From Galbibacter kalidii (GTDB lineage: Bacteria > Bacteroidota > Bacteroidia > Flavobacteriales > Flavobacteriaceae), in assembly GCF_026241135.1 (NCBI RefSeq), contig NZ_JAPFGA010000012.1, forward strand, positions 97,380 to 161,379: a stretch of 64,000 bases of DNA, written 5' to 3'. Shown piece by piece: positions 8,492 to 18,649 of this stretch. Within the stretch, counting starts at the first letter, position 1. The number at the start of each line of letters is the position of its first letter. A program made the position numbers and the translations under genes. The notes beneath the pieces were generated by a model. It saw only the letters and a list, made by a program, of their open reading frames with translations, was not told the DNA's origin and ran no database searches.

Positions 8492-10099
8492 ATGAAAAAA
8501 AATATAATATACATATTCGCAATATTGTCACTCATTTCTTGTAGTGATATTTTAGAGGAAGAACTTACCGGAGACTTAACAGGTGACGGGGTTTTTATAG
8601 ATGAAGAAGGAATAGATTTTGCCTTAAATGGGGCTTATGCTTCGCTTGGGCTCTTTATTGGGAATAGCCCCGACGGAAGAGACGACACTAATAGAGAAAC
8701 TGGGTGGACACTTATTGCCTATGGAACAGACACATACACAAACGGTTCCGATGGAGGATTTAAATACTTCAACACCTATGATTCTGACCTAAATGCCAGC
8801 TCTAGGGTTGTAAGGGAATCCTGGGATGAATTTTACAAAGGTATCAACGCTGCCAATACCGTAATTGGCAGATCCCCGGACGCTATTGTCAATAATCCGG
8901 AAAAATTAACCAGAGTAACTGCAGAGGCACGGTTTTTAAGAGCTTATTTCTATTATTGGCTTGTAAGAATTTGGGGACCGGTACACTATACCGACGAAGA
9001 AACCAAAACTGCCGAAACTGAAGCACATAGAATGGCATTGGATGAATTGTACCCTAAAATAATTGAAGACCTCAAATTTGCCGAGGAAAATTTACCAGGA
9101 GTACAAAACGATTTTGGAAGAGCAACTTCTTGGGCTGCAAAATCTACATTAGCCGACTTGTACCTTACACGTAAAAACTATGATCAAGCAGCTACTTATG
9201 CTGAGGATATAATAAATAACGGGCCTTTCTCTTTAGTGAATTCTTTTTCAGAGTTATGGGAACTCGATAATGAAGAAAGCAGTGAAGTCATTTGGTCAAC
9301 CCAATTTGCCGATGAACTTGAATATGACAACGGTGGAAACCCTGCACACTTATTCTTTTTGATGGAATATGATAAATTACCGGGAATGAAAAGGGATGTT
9401 GTTAATGGTAGACCGTGGAAAAGGTTCAGACCTACAAATTATTTATTAGACTTATACGATATGGAAGACCAAAGGTATGATGCAACCTTTGTCACAGTTT
9501 ATTATGCCAACAATCCCGATTCCGCTCCTTCTGGGGTAGCGGTAGGAGACACTGCTGTGTACTTACCTCGCGTTCCTTTATCACAAGCAGAAAAAGACAC
9601 AAAACCATATGGTGAAAGCATCTATAATCAAGATGAGTATACTGAAAAAACATATCCGTCAAGCAAAAAGTGGATTCAACCAAACAGAGCATCAGCCAAT
9701 GAAGTGTCTGGAGGAAGAGACTTTATAGCATACCGCTTAGCTGAAATTTATTTAATAGCCGCTGAAGCTCATGCGTTAAAATCGTCTCCAGACCAAACCA
9801 AAGCTTTATTCTACCTTAACGAAGTTAGAAAAAGAGCCTATGGTGTAGATGATGATTCCGCCCTCCCTCCCATCACTGCTGTAGATATTGATATCATACT
9901 AGAAGAAAGGGCAAAGGAATTAGCTCAGGAAGGAAAAAGATGGTTTGATCTTGTACGCACCGGTAAATTAGTAGAACGTGTAAAAATGCACAATCCGCAA
10001 GCAGCTTCTTTTATTCAAGATTATCACAGTTTACGTCCTATACCATTGACGCAAATTGATAGAACATCAAACGATTTCCCCCAAAACCCAGGATATTAA
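8492..10099 (+). CDS. SusD/RagB-type glycan-binding lipoprotein
   Basis: The protein of about 535 residues starts at the ATG at 8492, because MKKNIIYIFAILSLISCSD is a lipoprotein signal with lipobox LISC. A longer frame from 8456 overlaps susC and would bury the signal. SusD features are present: TPR-like helices (TRVTAEARFLRAYFYYWLVR; ATSWAAKSTLADLYLTRKNY) and the terminal NEVRKRAYG, ILEERAKELAQEGKRWFDLVRTG and RPIPLTQIDRTSNDFPQNPGY stretches. It caps the SusC barrel at the cell surface and delivers ligand. It follows susC by 22 bp and is certainly in the same transcript. Nothing is truncated. Confidence 0.95.
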   Translation: MKKNIIYIFAILSLISCSDILEEELTGDLTGDGVFIDEEGIDFALNGAYASLGLFIGNSPDGRDDTNRETGWTLIAYGTDTYTNGSDGGFKYFNTYDSDLNASSRVVRESWDEFYKGINAANTVIGRSPDAIVNNPEKLTRVTAEARFLRAYFYYWLVRIWGPVHYTDEETKTAETEAHRMALDELYPKIIEDLKFAEENLPGVQNDFGRATSWAAKSTLADLYLTRKNYDQAATYAEDIINNGPFSLVNSFSELWELDNEESSEVIWSTQFADELEYDNGGNPAHLFFLMEYDKLPGMKRDVVNGRPWKRFRPTNYLLDLYDMEDQRYDATFVTVYYANNPDSAPSGVAVGDTAVYLPRVPLSQAEKDTKPYGESIYNQDEYTEKTYPSSKKWIQPNRASANEVSGGRDFIAYRLAEIYLIAAEAHALKSSPDQTKALFYLNEVRKRAYGVDDDSALPPITAVDIDIILEERAKELAQEGKRWFDLVRTGKLVERVKMHNPQAASFIQDYHSLRPIPLTQIDRTSNDFPQNPGY

Positions 10100-10127
10100 C
10101 ACCTAATCCCAATATTAAAACAAATAC

Positions 10128-11510
10128 ATGAAACCAAAAATCAAGAATTATAAACATTATGCCTTGGCAATATGCCTAAGCGTTGGGCTATCAAGTTGTC
10201 AGGATAATGCTCCTAAAGACAATACTCCCTGGATCCCACTATTTAATGGTAAAGATCTAAATGGATGGACACAAAAAGGAGGTAAAGCCAATTATCGTGT
10301 CGAAGACGGAGTGGTAATAGGAAGTACAGTACACAGTACTCCTAACTCATTTATGACTACTGATAAAATGTATGATGACTTTATCTTAGATCTTGACTAC
10401 AAAGTAGATTCCACCATGAATTCTGGTATACAAATTCGAAGTAATAGTATCCCTCAATATAGAAATGGGCGTGTCCACGGATATCAGATCGAGATAGATC
10501 CATCAGGGAGAGCATGGAGTGCCGGTATTTATGATGAAGCTAGACGTGGGTGGCTATTCCCATTAACGGATAACAAAAGTGCACAGCAAGCCTTTAAACA
10601 AGGGGATTGGAACCATTACCGTATTGAAGCTATTGGCGACACCATTAAAACATGGATCAACGAGGTTCCGGCAGCCCACCTTATAGACGACAAAACACAT
10701 TCCGGGTTTATTGCCTTACAAGTTCATTCTATTGGTAAGGATGATGAAGAAGGCACCGAAATCATGTGGAAAAACATAAATATCCTTACCGATAGTTTGG
10801 AGAAGTACACGAAGAAAACCCCAGTTTCTCCTGTTGTTACCAAAAATAATTTGACCATCGATGAAAAGAAAAACGGATGGAAAATGCTTTGGGACGGTAA
10901 AACCACAGATGGATGGAGAGGCGCCAGACTCGATGAATTCCCAGCTGAAGGTTGGGTAATTAAAAATGGTGTTTTAACTGTTTTAGAAAGTGAGGGGAAA
11001 GAAGCTGCCGCTGGCGGGGATATTGTAACCAAAAAAGGCTATGGAGATTTTGAACTTCAAGTAGACTTTAAATTAACCGAGGGTGCCAATAGCGGTATTA
11101 AATATTATGTGGACACTGAAATTAATAAAGGTCCCGGTTCTTCTATCGGGCTGGAATATCAAATTCTTGACGACGATAATCATCCTGATGCTAAATTAGG
11201 AAACCATGATGGCAGTAGAACAGTTGCTTCTCTATATGATCTAATACAGGCCAACATCAACAAACCTATTCATCCTATTGGGGAATGGAATACAGCTAGG
11301 ATTGTTTCTAAAGATAATCATGTAGAGCATTGGTTAAACGGAATGAAAGTACTTGAATACGAGAGAGGGAGCGATGAATATCGCAAACTAGTCTCAGAAA
11401 GTAAATATAAAGTATGGCCAAATTTCGGGGAGCTGGAAAAAGGAAGTATCCTTCTACAAGACCACGGAAACAGAGTATCTTTTAAAAACATCAAAATCAA
11501 ATCGTTATAA
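10128..11510 (+). CDS. Double-domain DUF1080 (3-keto-disaccharide hydrolase family) lipoprotein
   Basis: The 460-residue protein has a lipoprotein signal (lipobox LSSC at about residue 24) and two tandem DUF1080 domains, each a laminarinase-like jelly roll. The first spans about residues 34-220 (WIPLFNGKDLNGW ... IQIRS) and the second about 245-460 (WKMLWDGKTTDGW ... GIKYYV). DUF1080 proteins are now annotated as 3-keto-disaccharide hydrolases: they cleave glycosides whose sugar has been oxidised at C3, a strategy described in gut Bacteroides where Gfo/Idh oxidoreductases make and later reduce the keto sugar. The next gene here is such an oxidoreductase, 4 bp downstream, which supports that role. 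Substrate specificity cannot be read. Confidence 0.88.
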   Translation: MKPKIKNYKHYALAICLSVGLSSCQDNAPKDNTPWIPLFNGKDLNGWTQKGGKANYRVEDGVVIGSTVHSTPNSFMTTDKMYDDFILDLDYKVDSTMNSGIQIRSNSIPQYRNGRVHGYQIEIDPSGRAWSAGIYDEARRGWLFPLTDNKSAQQAFKQGDWNHYRIEAIGDTIKTWINEVPAAHLIDDKTHSGFIALQVHSIGKDDEEGTEIMWKNINILTDSLEKYTKKTPVSPVVTKNNLTIDEKKNGWKMLWDGKTTDGWRGARLDEFPAEGWVIKNGVLTVLESEGKEAAAGGDIVTKKGYGDFELQVDFKLTEGANSGIKYYVDTEINKGPGSSIGLEYQILDDDNHPDAKLGNHDGSRTVASLYDLIQANINKPIHPIGEWNTARIVSKDNHVEHWLNGMKVLEYERGSDEYRKLVSESKYKVWPNFGELEKGSILLQDHGNRVSFKNIKIKSL

Positions 11511-11514
11511 CATC

Positions 11515-12855
11515 ATGGAAAGCAGACGAAAATTTATAAAAAATACTGTCTTAAGCAGCACAGCTATTGCTGTAGGAAGTTCTGTAATGGGAATGCCTGC
11601 AAGTAGCTATAGAAGGATTATCGGAGCTAACGACCGTTTGAATGTAGCCATTGCTGGCTTAGGAAGAAGGGTTGGTGCGTACTATGAGCCTATTGCCAGA
11701 AAAGAGAGTAACGTAAACTTGATGTATCTGTGCGATGTAATGGAGAGTCAGCGACTTAAGGCCATGGAGAATATTTCCAAACGCATTGATTATAAGCCAA
11801 AACTTGAAAATGACATCAGAAAGGTTATCGACGATAAAGAGGTAGACATCCTGATCAATGCTACTCCGGATCATTGGCACACCCCCGGATCTATCCTCGC
11901 AATGAAAGGTGGCAAACATGTATATGTGGAAAAGCCGTCCAGCCATAATATGAACGAAAATGAACTTCTTGTAAAAGCTGCCAAAAAGTATAATAAAGTG
12001 GTGCAAATGGGGAACCAACAACGTTCATCCCCCATATCCATGGATATCATCAATCAAATACACAATGGTGTTATTGGAACTCCATACAAAGCAGTTGCTT
12101 TTTACAGTAATGGCCGAGGTGAAGTCCCTATTCAGAAAAAAACATCAGTTCCAAAAGGACTTGATTGGGAATTGTGGCAAGGACCGGCAATCCACAGAGA
12201 ATACACTGAAGAAACTTGGGATTACAACTGGCATTGGTACGGATGGAACTACGGAACCGCAGAAGCCGGAAACAACGCCACACATGAGCTTGACATTGCT
12301 CGTTGGGCGCTACAGGTTGAATTTCCCCAATATGCAGAAGTAGAAGGTGATAAAAGGCATTTTATAAATGATGGATGGGAAATGTACGATACTATATTAG
12401 CTACTTTTAAGTTTGCAGACAATAAAATCATTCAATGGGATGGAAAAAGCAGAAATGCTTATCAAACTTATGGCGCAGGACGTGGTACCATTATCTACGG
12501 AAGTGAAGGTTCTGTTTTCATGGACAGAGGCAAATACATCCTCAGGGATCGTTCTGGTCAAGTGATAAAAGAAGTCAACTCAAACTCTGATGAAGCGGGT
12601 ACTGCTCTTGGTGGAGGTGGTAGTTTATCCACAAGACACATGGTTAACTTCTTTGAAACCATCCGGGGGAAAGACAAACTAAAAGCCCCTATTGATGATG
12701 CCAATACAAGTATGGCCATGGTGCATTACACCAATATTGCATACCGCATTAATAAAGGGTTTAAAATTGATGAGAAAACCGGAAAAATCCAAGATGAAGA
12801 TGCCATGAAGTTATGGGGACGTGAATATGAAAAAGGCTGGGAACCAACATTGTAA
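11515..12855 (+). CDS. Gfo/Idh/MocA oxidoreductase, Tat-exported
   Basis: The 446-residue NAD(P)-dependent oxidoreductase opens with a twin-arginine signal (RRKFIKNTVLSSTAIAVGSS), so it is probably exported folded with its cofactor to the periplasm. The Rossmann domain follows (LNVAIAGLGRRVGAYYEPIA; then ATPDHWHTPGSILAM and the conserved EKPSSHN at about residue 141), then the C-terminal beta-sheet domain (WHWYGWNYGTAEAGNNATHE). These features fit the bacteroidal subgroup with PDHWH and EKP motifs. With the DUF1080 protein it forms a plausible oxidise-then-hydrolyse pair. The start ATG is 4 bp after the previous stop. The gene ends with WEPTL, a common natural end in this subgroup. Confidence 0.92.
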   Translation: MESRRKFIKNTVLSSTAIAVGSSVMGMPASSYRRIIGANDRLNVAIAGLGRRVGAYYEPIARKESNVNLMYLCDVMESQRLKAMENISKRIDYKPKLENDIRKVIDDKEVDILINATPDHWHTPGSILAMKGGKHVYVEKPSSHNMNENELLVKAAKKYNKVVQMGNQQRSSPISMDIINQIHNGVIGTPYKAVAFYSNGRGEVPIQKKTSVPKGLDWELWQGPAIHREYTEETWDYNWHWYGWNYGTAEAGNNATHELDIARWALQVEFPQYAEVEGDKRHFINDGWEMYDTILATFKFADNKIIQWDGKSRNAYQTYGAGRGTIIYGSEGSVFMDRGKYILRDRSGQVIKEVNSNSDEAGTALGGGGSLSTRHMVNFFETIRGKDKLKAPIDDANTSMAMVHYTNIAYRINKGFKIDEKTGKIQDEDAMKLWGREYEKGWEPTL

Positions 12856-13014
12856 TATACCACCTTATATTATACTGACCAACCAACTCTACAACTGCCC
12901 GTTGATGAAATCCGAAAGATTTGGCTTGAACAATTGATTGATAGCTTTAATTCGAACGATTTTATAAACGGGCAGTTAATTTTAGGTGATGGTATTATGA
13001 CCCGCATCGAATAA
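12856..13014 (+). pseudogene. Coding-like remnant between Gfo/Idh gene and uxaC
   Basis: Immediately after the oxidoreductase stop, and in its frame, 52 sense codons run to a TAA at 13012. From 12895 they read like protein (LPVDEIRKIWLEQLIDSFNS, then a stretch ending GDGIMTRIE), with an amphipathic helix pattern. There is no ATG before 12997 and no convincing TTG or GTG start, so it looks like the tail of a lost gene rather than a working one. The parent gene is not recognised. The segment also carries a perfect 11-bp inverted repeat (AACTGCCCGTT at 12893-12903, complement at 12967-12977). It could alternatively be untranslated spacer. Confidence 0.35.
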
Positions 13015-13036
13015 AACTATTAATGAAAAACAAACC

Positions 13037-14437
13037 ATGGAGAACAACTTCATAAACAACAATTTCTTGCTCAGTAATAAATATGCTGAAGAACTTTATC
13101 ACGATTACGCAAGCAAAATGCCAATTATAGATTATCATTGTCATTTACCTCCTCAAGATATAGCCAATAATAAAGTATTTGAAAACTTAACCCAGATATG
13201 GATCTATGGCGACCATTACAAATGGAGAGCGATGCGTACTTTGGGGATAGACGAGAAGTTTATCACTGGAAATACTTCTGATAAAGATAAGTTTCTTCAA
13301 TGGGCAAAAACAGTACCGTATACTATGCGGAACCCATTATATCACTGGACTCAATTGGAATTGGCGCGTTATTTTGATATTTACGATTTACTAAATGAAA
13401 AAAATGCCGAAAGTATTTATAAAAATGCTTCAGAAAAATTAAATTCCGATGCGTATAGTTGTCAAAATCTACTTTCCAAAATGAATGTTGAAATGGTTTG
13501 TACAACCGAAGACCCTACAGATTCATTAGAACATCATCAAAGACTCGCCAAAGGAAACTTTGAGACACAAATCTCCACTTCGTTCAGGCCCGATAAAGCT
13601 ATTTTGATTGGTAATAACGGTTTTATTGAATACCTAAACAAACTTGAGAAAAGCGCTGGAATATCAATCAATTCATATAAAGACCTAAAAGATGCTTTGA
13701 TAAGCAGGATTGATTATTTTAATGAGAATGGATGTAAAGTCTCCGATCATGGGCTCAGCGCTATTCCGTATGCTGAATATACAGAAACTGAAATTCTCGA
13801 CATCTTCAAAAAGCGTATTGAAAAGAAACCTTTGACAAGTGAGGAAATCACTAAATATGAAAGTGCTGTGCTCCAATTTTTGGCAGAACAGTATCATGCC
13901 AAAGGATGGGTACAACAATTTCATTTAGGGGCCTTGAGGAATAACAACACTCGTATGTTAAAACAACTAGGTCCGGATACTGGTTGGGATTCTATTGCTG
14001 ATTATCCTCAAGCTGAAAACCTCTCAAAATTCCTGAACAGTTTAGACACCAACAATATATTGACCAAAACCATAATATACAACCTTAACCCTGCTGATAA
14101 TGAAGTAATGGCTACCATGACCGGTAATTTTAATGATGGATCGGTAAAGGGAAAAGTTCAATTTGGTTCTGGTTGGTGGTTCTTAGACCAAAAAGACGGA
14201 ATGATCAAGCAAATGAATGCACTATCAAATATGGGACTTATCAGTTGCTTTATTGGAATGCTAACCGATTCTCGTAGCTTCCTCTCCTACCCTAGACATG
14301 AATATTTCAGAAGAATTTTATGTAACTTGTTTGGAGAAGAAATAGAAAATGGTGAGTTGCCTAACGATATAAAATGGATCGGAAAGATTGTCCAAGATAT
14401 TTCTTATAATAACGCTAAAGAATATTTCAATTTTTAA
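13037..14437 (+). CDS. uxaC: Glucuronate (uronate) isomerase
   Basis: The 466-residue amidohydrolase-superfamily protein has the UxaC signature IIDYHCHLPPQDI near residues 30-42 (metal-binding His pair), and further stretches WIYGDHYKWRAMRTLGI, GWVQQFHLGALRNNN and KVQFGSGWWFLDQKDGM are typical of the family. It converts D-glucuronate to fructuronate or D-galacturonate to tagaturonate in the cytoplasm. It is the last gene of the susC run and is followed by a strong terminator hairpin. The usual next enzymes (UxuB, UxuA, UxaB) are not in the window. Its presence implies that the imported compound releases a uronic acid. Confidence 0.96.
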   Translation: MENNFINNNFLLSNKYAEELYHDYASKMPIIDYHCHLPPQDIANNKVFENLTQIWIYGDHYKWRAMRTLGIDEKFITGNTSDKDKFLQWAKTVPYTMRNPLYHWTQLELARYFDIYDLLNEKNAESIYKNASEKLNSDAYSCQNLLSKMNVEMVCTTEDPTDSLEHHQRLAKGNFETQISTSFRPDKAILIGNNGFIEYLNKLEKSAGISINSYKDLKDALISRIDYFNENGCKVSDHGLSAIPYAEYTETEILDIFKKRIEKKPLTSEEITKYESAVLQFLAEQYHAKGWVQQFHLGALRNNNTRMLKQLGPDTGWDSIADYPQAENLSKFLNSLDTNNILTKTIIYNLNPADNEVMATMTGNFNDGSVKGKVQFGSGWWFLDQKDGMIKQMNALSNMGLISCFIGMLTDSRSFLSYPRHEYFRRILCNLFGEEIENGELPNDIKWIGKIVQDISYNNAKEYFNF

Positions 14438-14466
14438 AAACACTATTACCCCTCTATCATCAACAA

Positions 14467-14492
14467 AAAAAGCGCCGAAAACGGCGCTTTTT
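14467..14492. terminator. Bidirectional intrinsic terminator
   Basis: An 11-bp perfect stem AAAAAGCGCCG / CGGCGCTTTTT closes an AAAA loop, with T-runs usable in both directions. It lies between the convergent uxaC and TPR genes. Confidence 0.9.
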
Positions 14493-14512
14493 GAAAAGTA
14501 TTTCTTAACTGA

Positions 14513-15784
14513 CTATTGCTCTAAAGCAGCTAGTTTTTCTTTCATTTCTGTATATTTTTCCTGTTCTCCAGTAGTTCCGTAAATATTCATTAGCGTTCTT
14601 ACGGCATCAATATTATTAGGGTTGATCTCTAATAAATCTTCAAGATAAGGAGCAGCAGATTTATACAGGTTTTCACGCTTAGCCTTCAACTCATCATAAC
14701 GTTTATTGTCCGCTGCAGAATTTCCAAGACTATTCATTTCTTCAACAATCTCTTTTTCTTCAGACAAGGTCAATGAAGCCATGTTTAAATATGCATTTTC
14801 ATTTTTAGGATCCAATTCCAAGGCTTTTTTGTAATACCCTTCTGCTTGTTCTTTGTTCCCTTGTTCAGCATTGATCACACCTAAGTTATAATACAATGTT
14901 GGATTGTTAGGGTCTTTTTCAATAGCTTCTTCCATCAAAGACTGGAATTTGGCCTTGTCCCCCATTTTGATGTACATATTGGCCTCAGTCATCAACAAGT
15001 TCATATCTTCCGGATTAGCAGCTCTTGCGTCTTTAATTGCTTGAGCAGCTTTTTCAGTCTCCCCTTTTTCGTTGTAGATCAATGCAATGTTTTTCACGAT
15101 CTCAGGAAGTCTTGATTCTGTTACTTCTTCTTTAGGATCGGTATACTGACCTGCTTTTACCATCAAGTCACGTTGTTGTTCAGAACCCAGGTTCTCTACT
15201 TCACCAGTTTCTTTGTTTGTTGCAAGATATGCAGTACTCTCTCCTGTGTACCCCATTTCTTTCAGTTTTTCATAATACTCCAAAGCGGTATCAAAATTCC
15301 CTCCATTTACAGCACTGGAAGCAGCAAAATAAAGATAATCCTGACTATCAGTTATCTCATAAGCCATGTAAAGTTTTTTTGCTGAACTTGCAAAGTCTTT
15401 ATTCTCATTGTCTTTTACAGCTGAATTAACGATATCAGCTGATAAGGTAGTAAGGATTTCCTCAGCTTCATCAGTATATTTCTTCTTCGTTGTTTCTTCA
15501 AACTCGATCAACTGGTTGAAAGAATTCACTGCTTTTTCATAATCTGTATCAGCACTGCTTTTTTTGGCAAGATCGGCATACATTTTTCCTGTGAGGAAAT
15601 AGTACTGCGCTTTATACTTGTCGTCAGCTGATTCTATCGTGGATGACAAGCTCTCCAAAGTACTTTTAGCTTCGGCGGTTCCTCCTTTATCAAGGGCTTT
15701 TTCAGCTGTTCTAAGTTCTTTTTTTTGAGCAACAGCCAATGATGTGATCATCAATGCCGATGCTAATAAAACTTGTTTTTTCAT
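14513..15784 (-). CDS. Secreted tetratricopeptide-repeat protein
   Basis: The 423-residue protein has a clear signal peptide (MKKQVLLASALMITSLAVAQ) and a helical body. Canonical TPR units appear toward the C-terminus, for example PTLYYNLGVINAEQGNKEQA and YYKKALELDPKNENAYLNMA at about residues 290-330, and another near 385. TPR domains hold other proteins together; the partner is unknown. The gene follows gyrA by 34 bp on the same strand, an arrangement seen in many flavobacteria, so it may be co-transcribed with gyrA although there is no evident functional tie. It is probably periplasmic or outer-membrane associated. Confidence 0.88.
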   Translation of the reverse strand: MKKQVLLASALMITSLAVAQKKELRTAEKALDKGGTAEAKSTLESLSSTIESADDKYKAQYYFLTGKMYADLAKKSSADTDYEKAVNSFNQLIEFEETTKKKYTDEAEEILTTLSADIVNSAVKDNENKDFASSAKKLYMAYEITDSQDYLYFAASSAVNGGNFDTALEYYEKLKEMGYTGESTAYLATNKETGEVENLGSEQQRDLMVKAGQYTDPKEEVTESRLPEIVKNIALIYNEKGETEKAAQAIKDARAANPEDMNLLMTEANMYIKMGDKAKFQSLMEEAIEKDPNNPTLYYNLGVINAEQGNKEQAEGYYKKALELDPKNENAYLNMASLTLSEEKEIVEEMNSLGNSAADNKRYDELKAKRENLYKSAAPYLEDLLEINPNNIDAVRTLMNIYGTTGEQEKYTEMKEKLAALEQ

Positions 15785-15818
15785 TGTTAAAAAAGATTTT
15801 TGTTTTTAAAGTTTAATG

Positions 15819-18383
15819 TTACTCTTTAGTGTCTGTATTAGTATCAGTTTCTTCTTTATCCGGATCAATATCCATGCCGTTTTCTATAACTTCGATTTCA
15901 TTCACATTTGTTATATCATCTTCATCCTCCTCTTTCATCACCTTGGCAACAGCTGCAATCGAATCGTTTTTAAGGTTGATCAATTTCACACCTTGTGTCG
16001 CCCTTCCCATGACCCTCAAATCTTCAATACCCATACGAATAGCAACGCCAGATTTGGTAATAATCATCAAGTCATCTTCATCAGACACATTTTTGATGGC
16101 TACCAAAGCTCCTGTTTTTTTGGTAATCGACATGGTTTTTACTCCTTTACCGCCACGATTGGTGATTCGGTAAACAGCTTCGCCGTCTTTCGGATCGTCC
16201 AAATAGGTTCGTTTTCCGTATCCATTTTCTGAAACAACCAAGATATGATCTTCCAAATTGTTCACAGATACCATTCCAACGACTTCGTCCTTATCATCAG
16301 CTAATCTGATTCCGCGTACCCCGGTAGCGTTTCTTCCCATCGGACGGGTTTTCCCTTCTTCAAAACGGATAGCTTTACCTGATTTTACTGCCAAAAGAAT
16401 CTGACTGTTACCTGTTGTCAGTTTCGCTTCCAGCAATTCATCGCCTTCGCGGATGGTAATCGCATTGATTCCATTTTGTCTCGGACGGGAGTATTGTTCC
16501 AATGAAGTTTTCTTGACAGTCCCTTTTTTGGTTGCCATAATGACATAATGACTGTTGATATACTCTTCATCCTTAAGGTCTTTGGTACAAATAAAGGCTT
16601 TTACCTTATCATCTTGTTCGATATTGATCAAGTTTTGGATGGCACGTCCTTTTGAAGTTTTGCTTCCTTCCGGAATTTCGTAAACCCTCATCCAGAAACA
16701 TTTTCCTTTTTGCGTAAAGAAAATCATATACTGGTGGTTGGTTCCTACAAAAAGATCTTCTAAAAAGTCTTCGTTTCGTGTGGAAGAACCTTTTTGTCCA
16801 ACTCCCCCTCTGTTCTGCGTTTTATACTCGGTAAGCGGTGTTCTTTTAATATATCCTGCATGAGAGATGGTAATCACCACCTGTTCGTCCGGGATCATAT
16901 CTTCTATACTCAAATCGCCACCGGCATATTCTATTTGAGAACGTCTTTCGTCACCGTATTTTTCTCTTACTTCCTGAAGTTCTTCTTTGATGATCTCCAT
17001 TCTACGCTCTTTACGAGCCAGGATATCTTTACAGTCTTCTATGAATTCTTTGATTTCTTCATACTCAGAACGCAATTTGTCTTGCTCCAGACCGGTAAGC
17101 TGTCGCAATCGCATTTCTACAATGGCTTTGGCTTGAATTTCGGTGAGCTTAAAGCGCTCCATCAATTTTGTTCGTGCCTCATCAGCATTACCAGAACCAC
17201 GGATGATAGCGATCACTTCATCAATATTATCCGAAGCGATAATCAATCCTTCTAATATGTGTGCTCTGGCCTCTGCTTTTTTAAGCTCATATTCGGTTCT
17301 CCTTACCACAACCTCGTGACGGTGCTCCACAAAATGATGGATCATCTCCTTGAGATTCAATAGCTTCGGTCTTCCGTTTACCAACGCTATGTTATTCACA
17401 CTGAAAGAAGATTGAAGCGCCGTGTATTTATAGAGCATGTTCAGAACAATGTTCGGGATGGCATCACGCTTCAAAATATACACAACACGCATTCCTTTTC
17501 TGTCAGACTCATCACGGATACCTGAAATCCCGTCTATCTTTTTATCATTGACAAGGTCGGCTGTCTTTTTGATCATGTCTGCCTTGTTTACCTGATATGG
17601 AATTTCAGTAACGACGATAGATTCCTTACCATTCACCTCTTCAATATGCGCCTTTCCGCGCATCATAACACGACCTCTTCCTGTTTTAAAGGCTTCCAGT
17701 ACGCCATCATAACCATAAATAATACCTCCTGTAGGGAAATCTGGCGCTTTGACATGCTCAATAAGCTCATCAATTTCAATATCGTTGTTTTCAATATAGG
17801 CAATGGTACCATCTATTACTTCAGATAAATTATGCGGAGGCATATTGGTCGCCATACCAACAGCGATCCCAGAAGCTCCGTTAACAAGAAGGTTGGGAAC
17901 CCTTGTGGGTAAAACTTTTGGTTCTTTAAGCGTATCGTCGAAATTCAACTGATGATCCACCGTATCTTTATCGATATCGGCCAACATGTCTTCAGAAATT
18001 TTTCGCATACGCGCCTCGGTATAACGCATAGCTGCCGGACTGTCACCATCTATGGAACCAAAATTCCCCTGACCGTCAACTAACATATAACGTAAGCTCC
18101 ATTCTTGGGCCATACGAACCATAGTATCATAAACCGACGTATCTCCGTGTGGGTGATATTTACCCAACACCTCTCCTACAATTCTTGCGGACTTTTTGTA
18201 CGAACTGTTCGCTCTAACACCCAATTCATGCATCCCGAACAAAACACGTCGGTGAACTGGTTTTAGTCCGTCCCTAACATCAGGTAAAGCACGTGACACA
18301 ATGACCGACATTGAATAATCAATATAAGCCGATTTCATCTCGTCTTCAATATTAATAGGAATCAGCTTTTCTCCTTCTGTCAT
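15819..18383 (-). CDS. gyrA: DNA gyrase subunit A
   Basis: At 854 residues the length is typical. It has the breakage-reunion core with catalytic Tyr at about 121 (AMRYTEARM) and the quinolone-resistance region [10 protein letters not shown], where Thr stands at the position of E. coli Ser83. The C-terminal beta-pinwheel has repeated blades ([28 protein letters not shown]). The GyrA box normally reads QRRGGKG; here it is TNRGGKG, as I recall for other Bacteroidota. The tail is a long acidic stretch rich in Asp and Glu. With GyrB, encoded elsewhere, it introduces negative supercoils. The start ATG is followed by [20 protein letters not shown], the usual N-terminus. Confidence 0.98.
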   Translation of the reverse strand: MTEGEKLIPINIEDEMKSAYIDYSMSVIVSRALPDVRDGLKPVHRRVLFGMHELGVRANSSYKKSARIVGEVLGKYHPHGDTSVYDTMVRMAQEWSLRYMLVDGQGNFGSIDGDSPAAMRYTEARMRKISEDMLADIDKDTVDHQLNFDDTLKEPKVLPTRVPNLLVNGASGIAVGMATNMPPHNLSEVIDGTIAYIENNDIEIDELIEHVKAPDFPTGGIIYGYDGVLEAFKTGRGRVMMRGKAHIEEVNGKESIVVTEIPYQVNKADMIKKTADLVNDKKIDGISGIRDESDRKGMRVVYILKRDAIPNIVLNMLYKYTALQSSFSVNNIALVNGRPKLLNLKEMIHHFVEHRHEVVVRRTEYELKKAEARAHILEGLIIASDNIDEVIAIIRGSGNADEARTKLMERFKLTEIQAKAIVEMRLRQLTGLEQDKLRSEYEEIKEFIEDCKDILARKERRMEIIKEELQEVREKYGDERRSQIEYAGGDLSIEDMIPDEQVVITISHAGYIKRTPLTEYKTQNRGGVGQKGSSTRNEDFLEDLFVGTNHQYMIFFTQKGKCFWMRVYEIPEGSKTSKGRAIQNLINIEQDDKVKAFICTKDLKDEEYINSHYVIMATKKGTVKKTSLEQYSRPRQNGINAITIREGDELLEAKLTTGNSQILLAVKSGKAIRFEEGKTRPMGRNATGVRGIRLADDKDEVVGMVSVNNLEDHILVVSENGYGKRTYLDDPKDGEAVYRITNRGGKGVKTMSITKKTGALVAIKNVSDEDDLMIITKSGVAIRMGIEDLRVMGRATQGVKLINLKNDSIAAVAKVMKEEDEDDITNVNEIEVIENGMDIDPDKEETDTNTDTKE

Positions 18384-18649
18384 ATTAAATATTTTATTTA
18401 TCGTTTAATTATAAATCGTGCCAATATACGTATTTTATAGACGCTAGCGAGCGCCAAGACAAGGTTTTTTCATGTTTTTATCAACAAAAATGATGAGGCT
18501 ATACGTTGATAAATTCAATGTTAATTTTTTTGTTTTTGCCACTTTTTTTTGTCTATTAGCTAAAAGTAACCTTAAATGTAATTAATTAAGGTATAGTTTT
18601 TGTCTACTTACCGTTGTTTTACTATTTTTAAATTGAAGAAAGGAAAAGT

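Noticed and set aside
12856..13014. Stop-codon readthrough extension of the Gfo/Idh protein
   Set aside because: The oxidoreductase ends at its normal length with a typical terminus, and the intervening codons just after the stop do not look like protein.
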